NCBI GenBank assembly: GCA_947311845.1
Contig: CAMZMU010000040.1
Location: forward strand, 56,314,330-56,378,329
Source: Poa pratensis
Taxonomy: Eukaryota > Streptophyta > Magnoliopsida > Poales > Poaceae
Direction of reading: 5' to 3'
DNA: 64,000 nucleotides
Positions 49,681 through 60,580 of this stretch are shown one piece after another. Made by a program: the position numbers and the translations under genes. The notes beneath the pieces were generated by a model. The model saw nothing but the letters and a program-made list of their open reading frames with translations, did no database searches and was not told where the DNA came from. How positions within the stretch are numbered: the stretch's first letter is position 1; every line of letters begins with the position of its first letter.

Positions 49681-51602
49681 TCATGATATGGTGATAGCTT
49701 CCTCCTCACCATCTGAGCCTGCAGATTGAAAAGGCAAGTATATGTTACCACCATGATGCATCTGTAATTCACGGTAAAACTGCTCACAGAAACTATAAGG
49801 CAATCTGGTTGTTCTCCTTTTGTTGTAAGTGATGTATATTGATGTGATATTGTGATGCTATGAAGATATCGACCTAATGCTTCAGTTCAACAACAGGAAT
49901 ACCTAAGAGCGCCCTAGTATGCAATGCGTATTGTGATGCTATGGAAGTATCAACCAAATACTTCAGTTCACAAATGGGAATGCCCGTAACTACAATGTAA
50001 GAGCGCTCTAGTCTGCAAAATGCATATTTCTGATGCTATGGAGGTATCAACCAAATACTGCAGTTTAACAATGGGAATGCCCGTAACTACAATGTAAGAG
50101 AGCTCTATCAAAGATGCATTGTAAAGGTTAAAAATGCTACTATATGCAAATTATGACATTTTTTTTCCACCCGATCCACAAAGGGATCGAATTTCATTAC
50201 CTTTTTGGATAACGAAATACATAACGAGTGTGTGTGGAAATCCACACCACACCCAGCATCCATGTGCAAAGAAGAAGAAAAGAGAGAGTTACAGGTTTTT
50301 TACAGGCCTTCTCCAACAAACTAAACATGCGAGCATCACCGCGCTAAACGCTAGCGATAGAGAACTGCGACAAGAGAAACAGCAAACATCCAGGCATCAT
50401 TTTTGTACAAAAGCTTCCAAAACAACCAGCCCCAGTCTTCAGGACAAAATGCAAATTATGACATGCTCGGGGATCAGCTCAATTTCAACAAAGCAAATTC
50501 AACAATAGCTTAAAAACACTAATGAATAAAAAGAGCATATATCCACAACTGACGCCATAAAACAATATTTGATTCGAGTACTTGCTTTCTTTTTTGTTTA
50601 GAATAAACAATGAATCAAATATGATGTGGACTTGAACAAATCATAATGGGTCACATGAAAATACAGAGTCGGAAAATGCAAGTTTGAAGTTTTCGAACTA
50701 CGATCCATTTGCATATCAGTACATAAAAACATACGCATTGCATACAGTGAAACCTCCCTTCTGCATTTATGATACTGTGAAGAACGAAACTACAGTGGAC
50801 TCCGATGCCAGTCGAACATAAAATTTCAGCCAGAGAATAACGTGGACTACCATTACAAAGTAGAAAATGATGTAACAAATGGTTAAGCAAACACAAGTAG
50901 TTCCACAGTCACAGTTCCAAACTTCCAATCAAGCATCGCTTCGTTCCCATTTGTCTGAAACTCCTAAAATGAGCTCAGCGTCTCTAATCTAACCCCTGTT
51001 GTGGTCTGCTAAGCAAAACTGTCTACAAATGTGAAGTCTCATGCCACAATCCTCCTTGATATACTATCCATATACGGTTAATGCAGCCTTGAGATGCTTA
51101 AGAATCAGACATATAAAGGAATAACGCAAGCATAAACAGATTAACGATCTACATGCTGACTTTAACTTCGCAAACTGACCAATCAATCTCAGGTTAAAAC
51201 GCATCAACGCAGTATAACCAGAACAGGAAATCGGTACATTTGGCAGAGAGTATCACTATATCACTGTGCGGAAGCAGCGAGGTACCCACCTGGCTGCTCG
51301 GGCGCGGGCAGGGCGGGCTCCTCCTCGCCGTAGATGTGGCGGAGGCGGGCGGCGGTGATGGGCGGGGAGGGCTTGGCGGCGAGCGCGAAGAGCTCCTCCC
51401 TCCAGGCCCACATAGCGGAGGACATGGTGGAGTTGGAGGCGCGGAGGGACGACCTGCGGGCCTCCAGGTCGTCGATCTCCTTCTGCTGCTCTGACGACCG
51501 CACCGCCAGCGCCACGAACGCGCCCAGCAGCAGCGCGCTCGTCACCTTCTCCCGGTTCTCCGACAGCTTCGCGCCGAGCCTCTGTAACGCCGCCGCCGCC
51601 AT
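49681..51602 (-). CDS. Small two-exon protein, hydrophobic segment plus coiled coil, unknown function
   Basis: Exon 1 is 51602-51290 and exon 2 is 49718-49681, separated by a 1.57-kb GT-AG intron; 116 residues. Reading straight through exon 1 gives a short false tail, whereas splicing gives GSDGEEEAITIS. An amphipathic start (AAAALQRLGAKLSENREK) is followed by a hydrophobic segment at about 22-35 (SALLLGAFVALAV), then a predicted coiled coil around EQQKEIDDLEARRSSL, then WREELFALAAK and an acidic C-terminus. It is possibly anchored in a membrane by the hydrophobic segment. I do not recognise a named family. The intron carries tandem repeats and a LINE fragment. It is divergent in type from NAP1 next door but on the same strand. 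Confidence 0.8.
49853..50125. repeat. Three tandem repeats of about 95 bp in an intron
   Basis: The block TGATGCTATG(A/G)A(A/G)(A/G)TATC...CTTCAGTT...GGGAATGCC...AAGAGCGC(C/T)CTAG starts near 49853, 49939 and 50031. The third copy runs directly towards the LINE insertion at 50160. Confidence 0.75.
50160..50448 (-). mobile_element. 5'-truncated LINE, 289 bp, with 16-bp TSD
   Basis: ATGCAAATTATGACAT is present at 50144-50159 and 50449-50464. Poly-T at the left (the minus-strand poly-A tail) gives the orientation. It lies in the intron of the small two-exon gene. Confidence 0.88.
50465..51289. other. Remaining intron of the small two-exon gene
   Basis: AT-rich intron sequence with no recognisable element beyond those listed. 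Confidence 0.5.
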
Positions 51603-52827
51603 CGCTCGCTCGATCTAGTTTGCGTTGCGCCTCCGGGATGCCGACGCCGCCGCCGCCGCACTGCTTACAATTCGTTAGACCGCCGGCTGCGGGCCTATAC
51701 CCGGCCCGGTTAACCTCTGCCGGTCGCTTACTGGGCCGTAGGAGAGTAGCACTCGCAGACTTCAATTCTAGAGCAATTTCGGCAACTGTTTTACATGAAA
51801 CTCCTCTACTGGATTAATTATGCTTTTGGATTCATGCAAAGTCCATGTCAATTTCTTCCACATTTTCCACTTCATCAACTTCAATTAAGTGTGAAGTCGG
51901 TCTGGTTCATATGCTGATTATGATATTATCTTAGCAATGCCCCGTAAGATGATTCTTGAGTTTAAAAAAAAGAAAAAAGGTTTGATTTCTCGTAGCCAAG
52001 GATAACATATTTTTCTTTATTGTACTCACTCCGTATCAAATATAAGATGTTTGTGCATGTTTAGGCCCAAATGTACCGACATGTTGCAGCTTTTCTAATA
52101 TATATTTTAAATCGTGTCATAATTTTTAGAAGCTTACAAATATTAATGCCACAAAGATGATTGCATGTATTTTTGACTTCTCTAAATACATGCAATGCCT
52201 AAGATACCATTGTACATGCCCTCAGATTCTAGTTTGCTGTTCTTGAGATTTTGAAGCTCAAGCCGTGGTGAAAGTATATATTTCTTAACAAAATTATCTC
52301 CATCGAAGAACTCTCTCGATAAAAGCTCATGGTCTGTTTGTCGAGATCAAGATAAAAAGATATTTACAGCTGAATCAATTTCAGTGTACAATGAAGCGAC
52401 GATTTGTATAAGACCATTGTCAACGCGCGCGGTCATCTCAAACAGTAACCCATTACCTATTTACCGTAGTAGACAAGCGTCCACACAATAATTTTCTCCA
52501 GATCCAGTATCGACCAACTCAACGATTGCATTCAATAAATCAACGCAAGAGAATATGACAATACTAAAAGCTCTATTAGGAGAGTTCAAATATAATCTAC
52601 ACAATCTTAAGAGTGTCCTTCGACTGCATATAACTAAGCATAATACGCTAACATCATCAAAAAACTCCCGAACCATCCACCAGCACAATCGCCACGCCAC
52701 CTGATATAGAACCATGCCTACGGTAATATCCACAAGGTCTCACCCGTGCACAACACAGCCATCAGAGGACCCCCTGGGCAGTTCATTCAATAGAAAAATA
52801 CTGCATCAACCCAGGTGCAGACAAGTT
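51603..52827. other. Intergenic between NAP1 3' end and small gene
   Basis: GC-rich promoter-like sequence to about 51740, then AT-rich. 52020-52225 looks like a degenerate MITE (CACTCCGTATCAAATATAAG at the left, CATTGTACATGCCCT at the right, which do not pair). 52700-52827 is probably the NAP1 3' UTR. Confidence 0.4.
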
Positions 52828-55800
52828 CTACTGCTGCTTGCACTCTGTTGGCTGCTCGGAGTTCCCTTGTGCACCACCCTTCGCAGATCCCTGTTGGACG
52901 ATGCATCATGAGTTCTAAGATAATGACATTGCTAACTTAAAACGAGAACATGTGAGATCAGTGTAGAATTTGTACCTTAGGTTTGCCAGCCAACTACTCA
53001 TGCGATTACAAAAGAAATGAATTAGAAAGGTCGATTAAAAACAGTAGTGTCGCAACACGCACAAATATGTTCTATGACTGAGGATAAAGATTACCTTCTT
53101 CGTGGGTTTGCTTAGTTCTTCATCATCTTCATCCTCGTCTTCATCCTCATCATCTTCTTCATCATCATCCTCGTCATCTTCATCATCATCCTCGTCATCA
53201 TCCTCATCACCATCCTCAAAATCCTCACCTTGGGCAGCCTCACCAGTAAACCAAGAAACAGCATGAGGGATGATCTTATCCCTTATGGTAGATCTGAAAG
53301 TCCAAATCAACAGCAACAAAAAAATCATAAAGAGGGACAAATGCTACAGATACATCACTGTATGCAAACAATTTGAATAGCAATTACCCAATATCATAAT
53401 CATGCTCCATTTGACCCTGAAGCTCATCAGCCTACATCACAGATTGAAGGGAAAAAGTTAACGATGAATTATGATCAGTGCATAGCATGCTCTATGTAAA
53501 AACAAATCTTAAACATACGGCATCTTCATCAATCTCCTCCTCATCCTCAGGTACTTCTGGGGGGTTGAAAAAGTTGAAGAAGCTCTCACACTGTTCAATT
53601 TTAGTAATAGGCTTCGTGTTCTTTGAACCTTTCTTGGGTTTCTTTTTTAGAATCTTCTGTGTCACATTTTTCCCAGGATACCACTCAATCTCAGTCCTGC
53701 AGCACACACAATGTGTGAGTATAATAATAAATGCACATACAGGTATCACTTACAATGGAACATACATCAGAACCCTATACATGAAAGCATCAACTAAGTA
53801 AAGAGATACCAACCCAATTGCTTTCTCCAAAATCGGGTCATCTTCATCAACCATATGATAGACTTTTGTCAGGACAGAGTTCTTGAAGAAAGGGTTTGTA
53901 TCAAAGAAAAACTCCAGCTTGAAACCCTTAGGGTCGACAACTCTAGACCACTTGATATCCTTAAGATATTTCAGAACAGCTTCATCGCGTTCTTGGACCT
54001 AAAGTTGAGCAATTATCCAGTCAGCAATACAACAATGTAGATAAGAGAACACCTACAAATATATACGCTCTGAATTACCTCCTCAGTCAGCACTTCATTT
54101 GTTTTCAGAGCAGTGAGCCAAAAATCTGGGACACCTTTAGCTGAAAAAGGTATAGTCACAAATCAGAATGGGTTGCAAAGAGTAAGTGTAAATTTTGATT
54201 TCTTACCATCTGAATCTTCGCCCTCGGCAGCCGTCGGTTCTTTAGCAACACCATCAACCCCCACTACTCCATTTACGATTTCATACCTCTGAAAGCACAC
54301 AAAACAAGTCATCAATATAAGCATGTGTAAATGTGAAGAGGTTATAATTTCACATAATCACCTGAAAAATTATAAAGCATGAAGAGTAAGCGTACCTTTG
54401 TGTACAATGGTTCATACAGCTTCTGGTACTTGTCTTCAAGGGCAGTCCGTTCCTCAAAAAACTTCGCCTCAAGCTCATCGTGTTGGCTCTGAATTATTAC
54501 ATATAAATATTAGATATCGGAAGCAGTAAAAAATCATAGAATAATGAAATGGAAATTGTACTTAGGGCATTGATCGACTCCAGTCCAACAACCATGGACT
54601 AGAAATGGACTTATTATACAAACACTTTCCAGTGATTCACCATGGATAATTGATACAGTAAGGGGAAAATGGAAGAAGACAAAGCTCAACTGCACAAACA
54701 AATGCTGGGAAATAGGAACAATAGGAATGACCGAATGAAAGTGACGCAAACAAATTCAGCAATACATGCTAGCTACCAAAAAGCTACATAGTTTGAATTG
54801 CCCGATCTTGCAGCTTAACCTAGCAAATATTTATACGCCCTCCAACCCATATTAATTGTTGCTGAATTAGATGTACCTAGATATGTTTTAGTTGTAGACA
54901 CATACGTTTCAACGACAATTAATATGGATCGGAGGGAGTAGTTCTAAAATAAACCAATAAACATAAATCAAACTCCTGCCAAGCCTCATATGAAATAGAC
55001 AAAGCTTAAACTACTCTTACCTACAAGTAGAAGACATTACATTAGGCGTTTCAATGTTTAGGACTCAGGTTTGAATGGAAAATCTAAAACACTGCTTAGG
55101 TCATAAAAATGTTCATCTAATTCACAAACTAGATCTGTATGGTGATAGTCTGAAAGTAGATACTCATGGTAGCAGTATAGAGTATAACGTCTCTGTTCTG
55201 TGTGAAATTCAACAAATACTTTTGAAGTATATAACTCATATACTGTCTTATTTTCTGTTTACCATCCTGAGTCTAGCATTCGCATTCCATGCCCCACTCT
55301 TCAACACAATATAGGACTAATCTATAAAGCTTCAGTTTTCTTTTGCCAAATAGTAACATCTTATCTGAGTAAATAGTTTATTTTATATATCAAAACCTAA
55401 CTAGCCTGAGCAATACAACCAAACAACAAGTTGTGATCCCTGAAAGAAAGCATGGATTTATATTACTGGGTTAAAATGTAATTAGCTAACAACAGAACTA
55501 AGGATTTGCATCCATACAATCATATATATCAGCACTTCCCCAGGAAGTATTCTCGCACAAGGAGATAAAATAATCAAATCAGAAATGTTAATATTTAAGG
55601 CATGGAAGTCGGACTCAACCTGAATTCCCCTCAAAAACTCAACACGCGTCCTGACATTGGGCGGCAGTGACTCGAGCAGGTCAGCGTGATCCGACAAGCC
55701 CTGCAGCTTGTCCTGCAGTCAAATCAGAGAAGAGAGATGAACAATCGTAGCAATGGGATCCAAAAAAATGCCACCAGACATCACAACCCAGCGAAAAACG

Positions 55801-56051
55801 GCCGACGGCGCCGGAATCGAACGGAAATTGGGTACGCCACTGAGCCGAATCAAACGTACCTTTAGGGCATTGACGAGGCCGGCGCGGTCCTCGGCGCTGA
55901 GAGCTGTAGCAAGGAAAACGGGTATCGATTAGGGAGACGGAACGGCTAGGGCGAGTGGAAACGACTCAGTGACGCGGGGGTTACCGGCGGCGGCGGCGGG
56001 GAGGGAGCTGTTGAGGTCGGAGAGGTCGACGGTTTTCTTCTCGCCGCCCAT
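52828..56051 (-). CDS. NAP1: Nucleosome assembly protein 1 (histone chaperone)
   Basis: Twelve exons in minus order: 56051-55985, 55903-55860, 55712-55620, 54488-54396, 54288-54207, 54140-54079, 53998-53814, 53696-53519, 53431-53388, 53293-53095, 52993-52976, 52890-52828; all GT-AG and in phase, 375 residues. NAP1 binds H2A-H2B and H3-H4 and assists nucleosome assembly. A dimerisation helix is encoded by exons 3-4 ([28 protein letters not shown]). The NAP domain includes [17 protein letters not shown], '[20 protein letters not shown]', '[20 protein letters not shown]' and ESFFNFF. The acidic Asp/Glu tract in exon 10 is the histone-binding tail. Exon 11 has only 18 nt. The C-terminus CKQQ is a CaaX-type prenylation box known in plant NAP1 proteins. 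The gene looks intact. Confidence 0.95.
54834..54940. mobile_element. Stowaway MITE in NAP1 intron 3
   Basis: About 107 bp, nearly perfect palindrome: CCCTCCAACCCATATTAATTGT at the left pairs with ACAATTAATATGGATCGGAGGG at the right, with TA targets. Confidence 0.88.
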
Positions 56052-56164
56052 CGCTGGAGCTCCGGTGAGGTCTGGTTGGACTTCGCCGCCGCGCCGCCGA
56101 GGAGAGGAGGAAAAGCCCTAGGGGAGCGGGAGTTGGGCGGGGAGAAATAGGAAGAGGTCGACTA

Positions 56165-56173
56165 AAACCCTAG
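56165..56173. promoter_or_regulatory. Telo-box upstream of NAP1
   Basis: AAACCCTAG about 115 bp upstream of the NAP1 ATG (present in plus orientation). Telo-boxes mark many growth- and S-phase-linked plant genes. The histone H3 gene in this window has the same motif in its 5' UTR. Confidence 0.5.
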
Positions 56174-56384
56174 CCTCGGGGTATAAGAAAGGAGGTGAGT
56201 GCGTTTGCGTTTTACACCCCCGGTGTGTCGAGCCCTGGAGAGAGTTCGGAATCTCCTGGACTTATCTGCAAAAATGAGAACCGCTGACATTTGTTACTGA
56301 ATCGTATAGCCTGACAAGATTTTGAAATGAAAAATATCCAAATTGCAGCTTGATCAAAAAATTACTCTAAAAAACGATTGAATC

Positions 56385-56516
56385 TCTGTTTGGCGGCTTC
56401 CGCTTGTATTCTTTCGTTGTAAGGATTTTTGCCATCTTTTGTTAAATAAATGAAATAAAAGTCATATGCATCTCTTCGATGCAGAGGCTGGGCTCCCCAT
56501 TTCAAAAAAAAATACA
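56385..56516 (+). mobile_element. LINE 3'-end fragment
   Basis: The sequence GTTAAATAAATGAAATAAA, then 'CTCTTCGATGCAGAGGCTGG' and a CCCCATTTC plus A9 tail matches the 3' end seen at 9640-9749. No target-site duplication was found. Confidence 0.6.
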
Positions 56517-57417
56517 GTCCAGTGTTATTTTTATGTGATCCAAATTCATATAAAGATAAAACTAACTTCAGACAAAGCGAAGGGAGGCCCGTAGACAGGT
56601 GTTGGCCGCGTTAAGAATTTGTTCGAGCACAAGAATGATTGAGGAAAGACAGATTGTGGAGTCTAGATATATGCTATTGTTGATGGAGATGTGAATGGCA
56701 TGTTAATCCTTCACGAATAAGGTTGCGAGATTCAGTCAATTTTCTTAGTAATTAGTCTCGACCATTTAGTTTACTCGTGTCTAACATTTTATCAATCTTA
56801 ATTCATCAGACTCCTAAACCATTTCACATGAATAAGTGTCGTAGCAATAACCTTGCGCTCTGATGCAACACTAATTATTTTTGGTTTGTTGACAACAACC
56901 ATTCTTAGAGGTTCCCACAAGAAGCGCCTAGGGCTGTAGGAACATCACTGTTGAGTAAGTTGGACCTCACAAACACAAATAAGATAAATGATAACAACTT
57001 GTGATACCGTAATGACACACACAAGGTGACGGTTAAACTCCCACTGTGAAATGGCCATTACAATAAGTAACAAATCATCCTTGTAGAAAACAATACTTTT
57101 TTCTCACTGAACATTTTGTTCAAAAGAGACTCGAAGTGATAATAGTGTACCTAGTGGTGACAATAGGATGAGCCCATGGTTGACTGTATCGCGAAGCACT
57201 CGAGGTCAACATCGGTTTAAGAAAACTAAAACCATCTAAACTAAAATTATGAATGGCGCCAAAGTAAATTACAGAGATAAAATTTGCCTTCCTATATGTG
57301 AGTCTCACAATGAAGAATACTCATTAACTCGCTCCAATTTTTTACTTACCTCTTACCCTCTTGGGGAGACGTACTAATTTTGACCTATCATATCTTATAC
57401 CTATATATGGGGAGTGA
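56517..57417. other. Intergenic, no supported gene
   Basis: AT-rich sequence upstream of NAP1. I see no gene or recognisable element. Confidence 0.4.
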
Positions 57418-57749
57418 CGTTTTGGCACCGGAGAGTATATGCTCGCGGTTTTCAAAATCCTATTTAAACATATTTTGAAATATCAAAAATTTGTAAGAAA
57501 AGTTTTCACGTACATTTCAACATTCTAAATGCTCACAAGAAGTTGTACAAAAAAGGGCATTTTTTGTGTTTTGTGTAAAAAGACAAAAAAAATGTGTTAA
57601 AATAGGCTTTTTACACAGGCAACACAAAATTCGGTTTTTCGGTGCACATAGAATGTCGAGATGTAGGCAAGGATTTTTGTTCGATTTTTGTTCGACATTT
57701 CAAAATGCTTTTTCTGGTGGCAGGATATATGCTCCCATGTGCCAAACTG
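57418..57749. mobile_element. Inverted-repeat MITE-like element
   Basis: TTTTGGCACCGGAGAGTATATGCTC at the left pairs with GGATATATGCTCCCATGTGCCAAAC at the right. The interior has inverted AAAATTCG/CATTTTGAAAT-type repeats. Same style as 3601-4000 and 10275-10636. Confidence 0.65.
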
Positions 57750-57988
57750 AATTTCTTCTGTTTATGTATTTGTTTTTTTCTGAGAAACTGTTTATGTATT
57801 TAAGCATACACTAATGATACATTTTACAAGTTTTCTTATAGAACAATAAAAGCACTGCAAAAAGGATAGTACATTCCTCGCATAAAAAGAAGATTTTGTA
57901 TTTTATTTAGCAAAAAAGAAAAGGTATCAACACTCCATCCTCACCCGACCTCCGTCTTTGGCCCGTTCGGTGTAGCTTCATTTGATTA

Positions 57989-58030
57989 CTAGAAGGGGTT
58001 GGCGCGCGCTTTGATGCGCTCGTGGGTATT
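57989..58030 (-). mobile_element. Helitron 3' terminus, 5' end not resolved
   Basis: On the minus strand: hairpin with GCGC arms (about 58004-58021), about ten bases, CTAG at 57992-57989, then host A(T) at 57988. The element would extend to the right. A possible 5' end is the TTCTATACAAAACTT (minus strand) near 59342, which is not confirmed. Confidence 0.55.
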
Positions 58031-58199
58031 ATTGTATTTATCAAAACATGACCGGTATGAGTAAAGATTAGTGTCTCACACATGATCGGGTATAAATTCA
58101 TAAAATTTTAGGAAAATATTGTACATACTGGTCTAGCACCTGCAATATAAACTGTGCAATACAAAAGTAACAACTTCGGATTTGTTAATCTCTTAATGA

Positions 58200-59140
58200 G
58201 TCGAGCCCGACAACTGGTGTGTAGAGGCGGAGGAACCGTGCAAGACGGAGCTAGTCGAGGTGCCGCCGGAGGCAGACCTGTCGTGTGTCACTTATGCTCG
58301 TGTTGGCAGGGAAGGAGGAGGCACATTTAAAAAGTGGAAAGAAGGAGGGCCGCTTGGGTGGCTCGTTTGTGGAAGCTACAAAATGGCGTCATTGGTGGCA
58401 GCGCACCGAAGGAGACCGAGGTCAACGCTCGCAGCTGAATCCCTCTCGATCTATGGTGCCCTTGAGCAGTGGTGAATTCGCGGCCGAATCTCCAGATTTG
58501 TGGTGGAGCTGCCCGATTCGAGACCGAATCGATGGGAGAAGAGCCGACGGCGGTCACTGGAGGAGAGGCGTGAGGGCAACATGATAATTCCGATTGTCAT
58601 TTGTCCTACACGCATTGGCTTTTTTGTTTTATAGCAACGGCTCAAATGTTTAATTTTACAACACTTTTTTTGACAAAAAAACTGGGAAAATTACATCAAG
58701 GACAACTGCTGGAGCAAGATTTTTTGGTCCCAAACGACTTAATACGGGCGAGAGTCGATGGTGGCCGCGTGCGGGGGAGGGGGCGGGAGGGGGGAGAGAG
58801 ACACCCGCATCCCTCTATGCCGAATCCCCCCGATATGCGTTGCCCTGTACAGTGGTGGTGGATTCACAGCTGAATCGATCAGAGTTGTGACGGAAAATTA
58901 ATCGAGGCCAAATCGATGTGAAAAGAGGTGGCGGTGGTCCATGTAGGAGAGCTGTGATGGTGACATGAAACTTCCGATTGACAGTTAGTATGCGCGTGTT
59001 GGCCTTTCTGTTAAATAGCATCGGCCCAACTATTTTATAGCTGCAACGTTTGGTGTTTTTTCAACAAAACAATGACAAAAATTACATTAAGCACAGCTGT
59101 TGGAGTAAGATTTTGGTCTCAAATGACCTAAAAAGATTTA
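58200..59140. repeat. Tandem duplication of about 390-bp units
   Basis: 58240-58740 and 58745-59140 share ordered blocks: GTGGTG(A)ATTC...GCTGAATC, AATCGATG(G/T)GA(G/A)AAGAG, 'GGAGAG(G/C)(C/T)GTGA', TTCCGATTG, 'TTTTATAGC(A/T)', then ACATTAAGCACAGCTGTTGGAG-like and 'GGTC(C/T)CAAA(C/T)GAC'. Neither copy has a supported gene. Confidence 0.65.
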
Positions 59141-59344
59141 TGATATAAAATATGTCACTTGTAGGATATATCTGTGGCTATATGCACATACTTTTTCAAA
59201 AAAATCACACTTTAAAAGTTATATTTCGAAACTTCAAAATAAAGGACTACATTTGGACCGGGCTACAAAATACTGCACTCGGAAGCACAGTAGTTAGTAG
59301 TTTTGTATGCAGTTAGATAGAAAATAAGTTTTGTATAGAATTAT

Positions 59345-59665
59345 TATTAAATTTTTAACTTTTGTAAACCAATGGAAGGTTGACATGTGGAGCAACAAGT
59401 GAGCTCTTTTTCTAGGGTGTTTAGTACTTTGAAGGGAAATAATATTATTTTTAACTTTGTCTAAACCAATGGAAGGTTGACAATAAGTTTTATATACAAA
59501 AAATATTACTTTTTAACTTTGTCTAAACCAATGAAAGGTTGACATGTGAACTAACAAGGGAGCTCTATTTTAGGGAGTTTAGTACTTTGAAGGATATAAT
59601 ATTATTTTTACCCTTGTCTAATCAAATAGAAGGTTGACATGTGGAGCAACAAGGATTTCCTCTTC
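59345..59665. repeat. Four tandem copies of a CCAAT-containing repeat
   Basis: TTTTTAACTTTGTCTAAACC followed by AATGGAAGGTTGACATGTGG (variants) recurs near 59352, 59446, 59508 and 59604, with GGAGCTCTTTTT...TTTAGTACTTTGAAGG between. It lies 30-350 bp upstream of the likely transcript start of the 60.4-kb gene. Confidence 0.75.
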
Positions 59666-59757
59666 CTCCTGTTGACCACCCAATCCAACCCAACGCGGCT
59701 CCTCTGATCTACAGCCGCCGCCGCGCCGTGCTTAGCACCAGCCACCGCCGACACCCT

Positions 59758-59777
59758 CCCCCCCCCCCCCCCCCCCC
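59758..59777. repeat. 20-base poly-C tract
   Basis: Uninterrupted C run in the likely first (non-coding) exon of the gene coding at 60383-60580. Length may be unreliable in the assembly. Confidence 0.85.
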
Positions 59778-60382
59778 GCGCGTCTCCGCCATCGCCGCCT
59801 AATTACCGTTCCCCCTTTTTCTCATCGCGTTACTGCTGTCTCCGCCCCGGCCGCAATATTTGGCCATTGGGTGTCGACTGCTGAGGTATGAGCTTGTTTT
59901 CACCCAGATTAGTTAAACTTCACCGGCCTCCACAATTTCTGGGTGCACACCCTGCATACCACCTAGATCCGCCCCTGGACATAGGCTAGCTCTACCGAGC
60001 TTAATGAGTTCATATAGCTGCCAGCGTGATGCAAACTTGTGGCCATATCCTGTTCCTCATGCTTTTATTTTGTCAAGTTTTATTTGCATGTTTAAGAGGC
60101 TATAAGCACTTTAAGAGGCTATGTACTTGTTCTTGGTAAAACCACAGAAATGCTCACTGCTCCAATGTGAGCATACAGAGAATTGGCTTGATAACTGAAA
60201 ATGTTCACCATATAGGCATATACACATAGACTATTAATCATTTTTGTTCTTTTACAGGTTTTACCTGTAAACTATTGGAAAATATAGTTTAACTTCCTTT
60301 AAATGTATTTTAGAAGCGCAATGATTGCGTTTACCTGTGCTGAAATTGCTCATTTATGCATCAACTGCTCCAGGAATATACC

Positions 60383-60580
60383 ATGGACATCAGACCCATG
60401 GTAGCTCTGCGTGCTGCCCTAGTAGGCGGGGTAGCAGCCTTTGCCAAGATCGCCGGGGCGATGAAAGCTGCAGGAAGCGTGAAGGTTGGTGCCGCGGCTG
60501 CAGCCATGACGGCTGCAGCGACGGCTGCTGTATCCGGAAAAGACACGGCTAATGATAACCAAAAGCCAGGAGCAAAATGA
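60383..60580 (+). CDS. 65-residue Ala-rich small protein, unknown function
   Basis: The coding part is in one exon. The sequence MDIRPMVALRAALVGGVAAF begins a basic-hydrophobic helix, then 'AKIAGAMKAAGSVKVGAAAA', then an Ala/Thr run and a polar tail ending KPGAK. A 5'-UTR intron is supported: GC-rich first exon to 59885, GT donor (GAG|GTATGAGC), acceptor CTCCAG at 60368-60373, with the ATG nine bases later. The Ala/Gly-rich amphipathic character would suit a membrane- or organelle-associated peptide, but this is inference. The upstream in-frame Met at 60356 lies in the intron and is rejected. I do not recognise a named family. Confidence 0.65.
   Translation: MDIRPMVALRAALVGGVAAFAKIAGAMKAAGSVKVGAAAAAMTAAATAAVSGKDTANDNQKPGAK

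Noticed and set aside
53095..53230. ATC/TCC-rich simple repeat
   Set aside because: It is the complement of the Asp/Glu codons of the NAP1 acidic tail, not an independent repeat.
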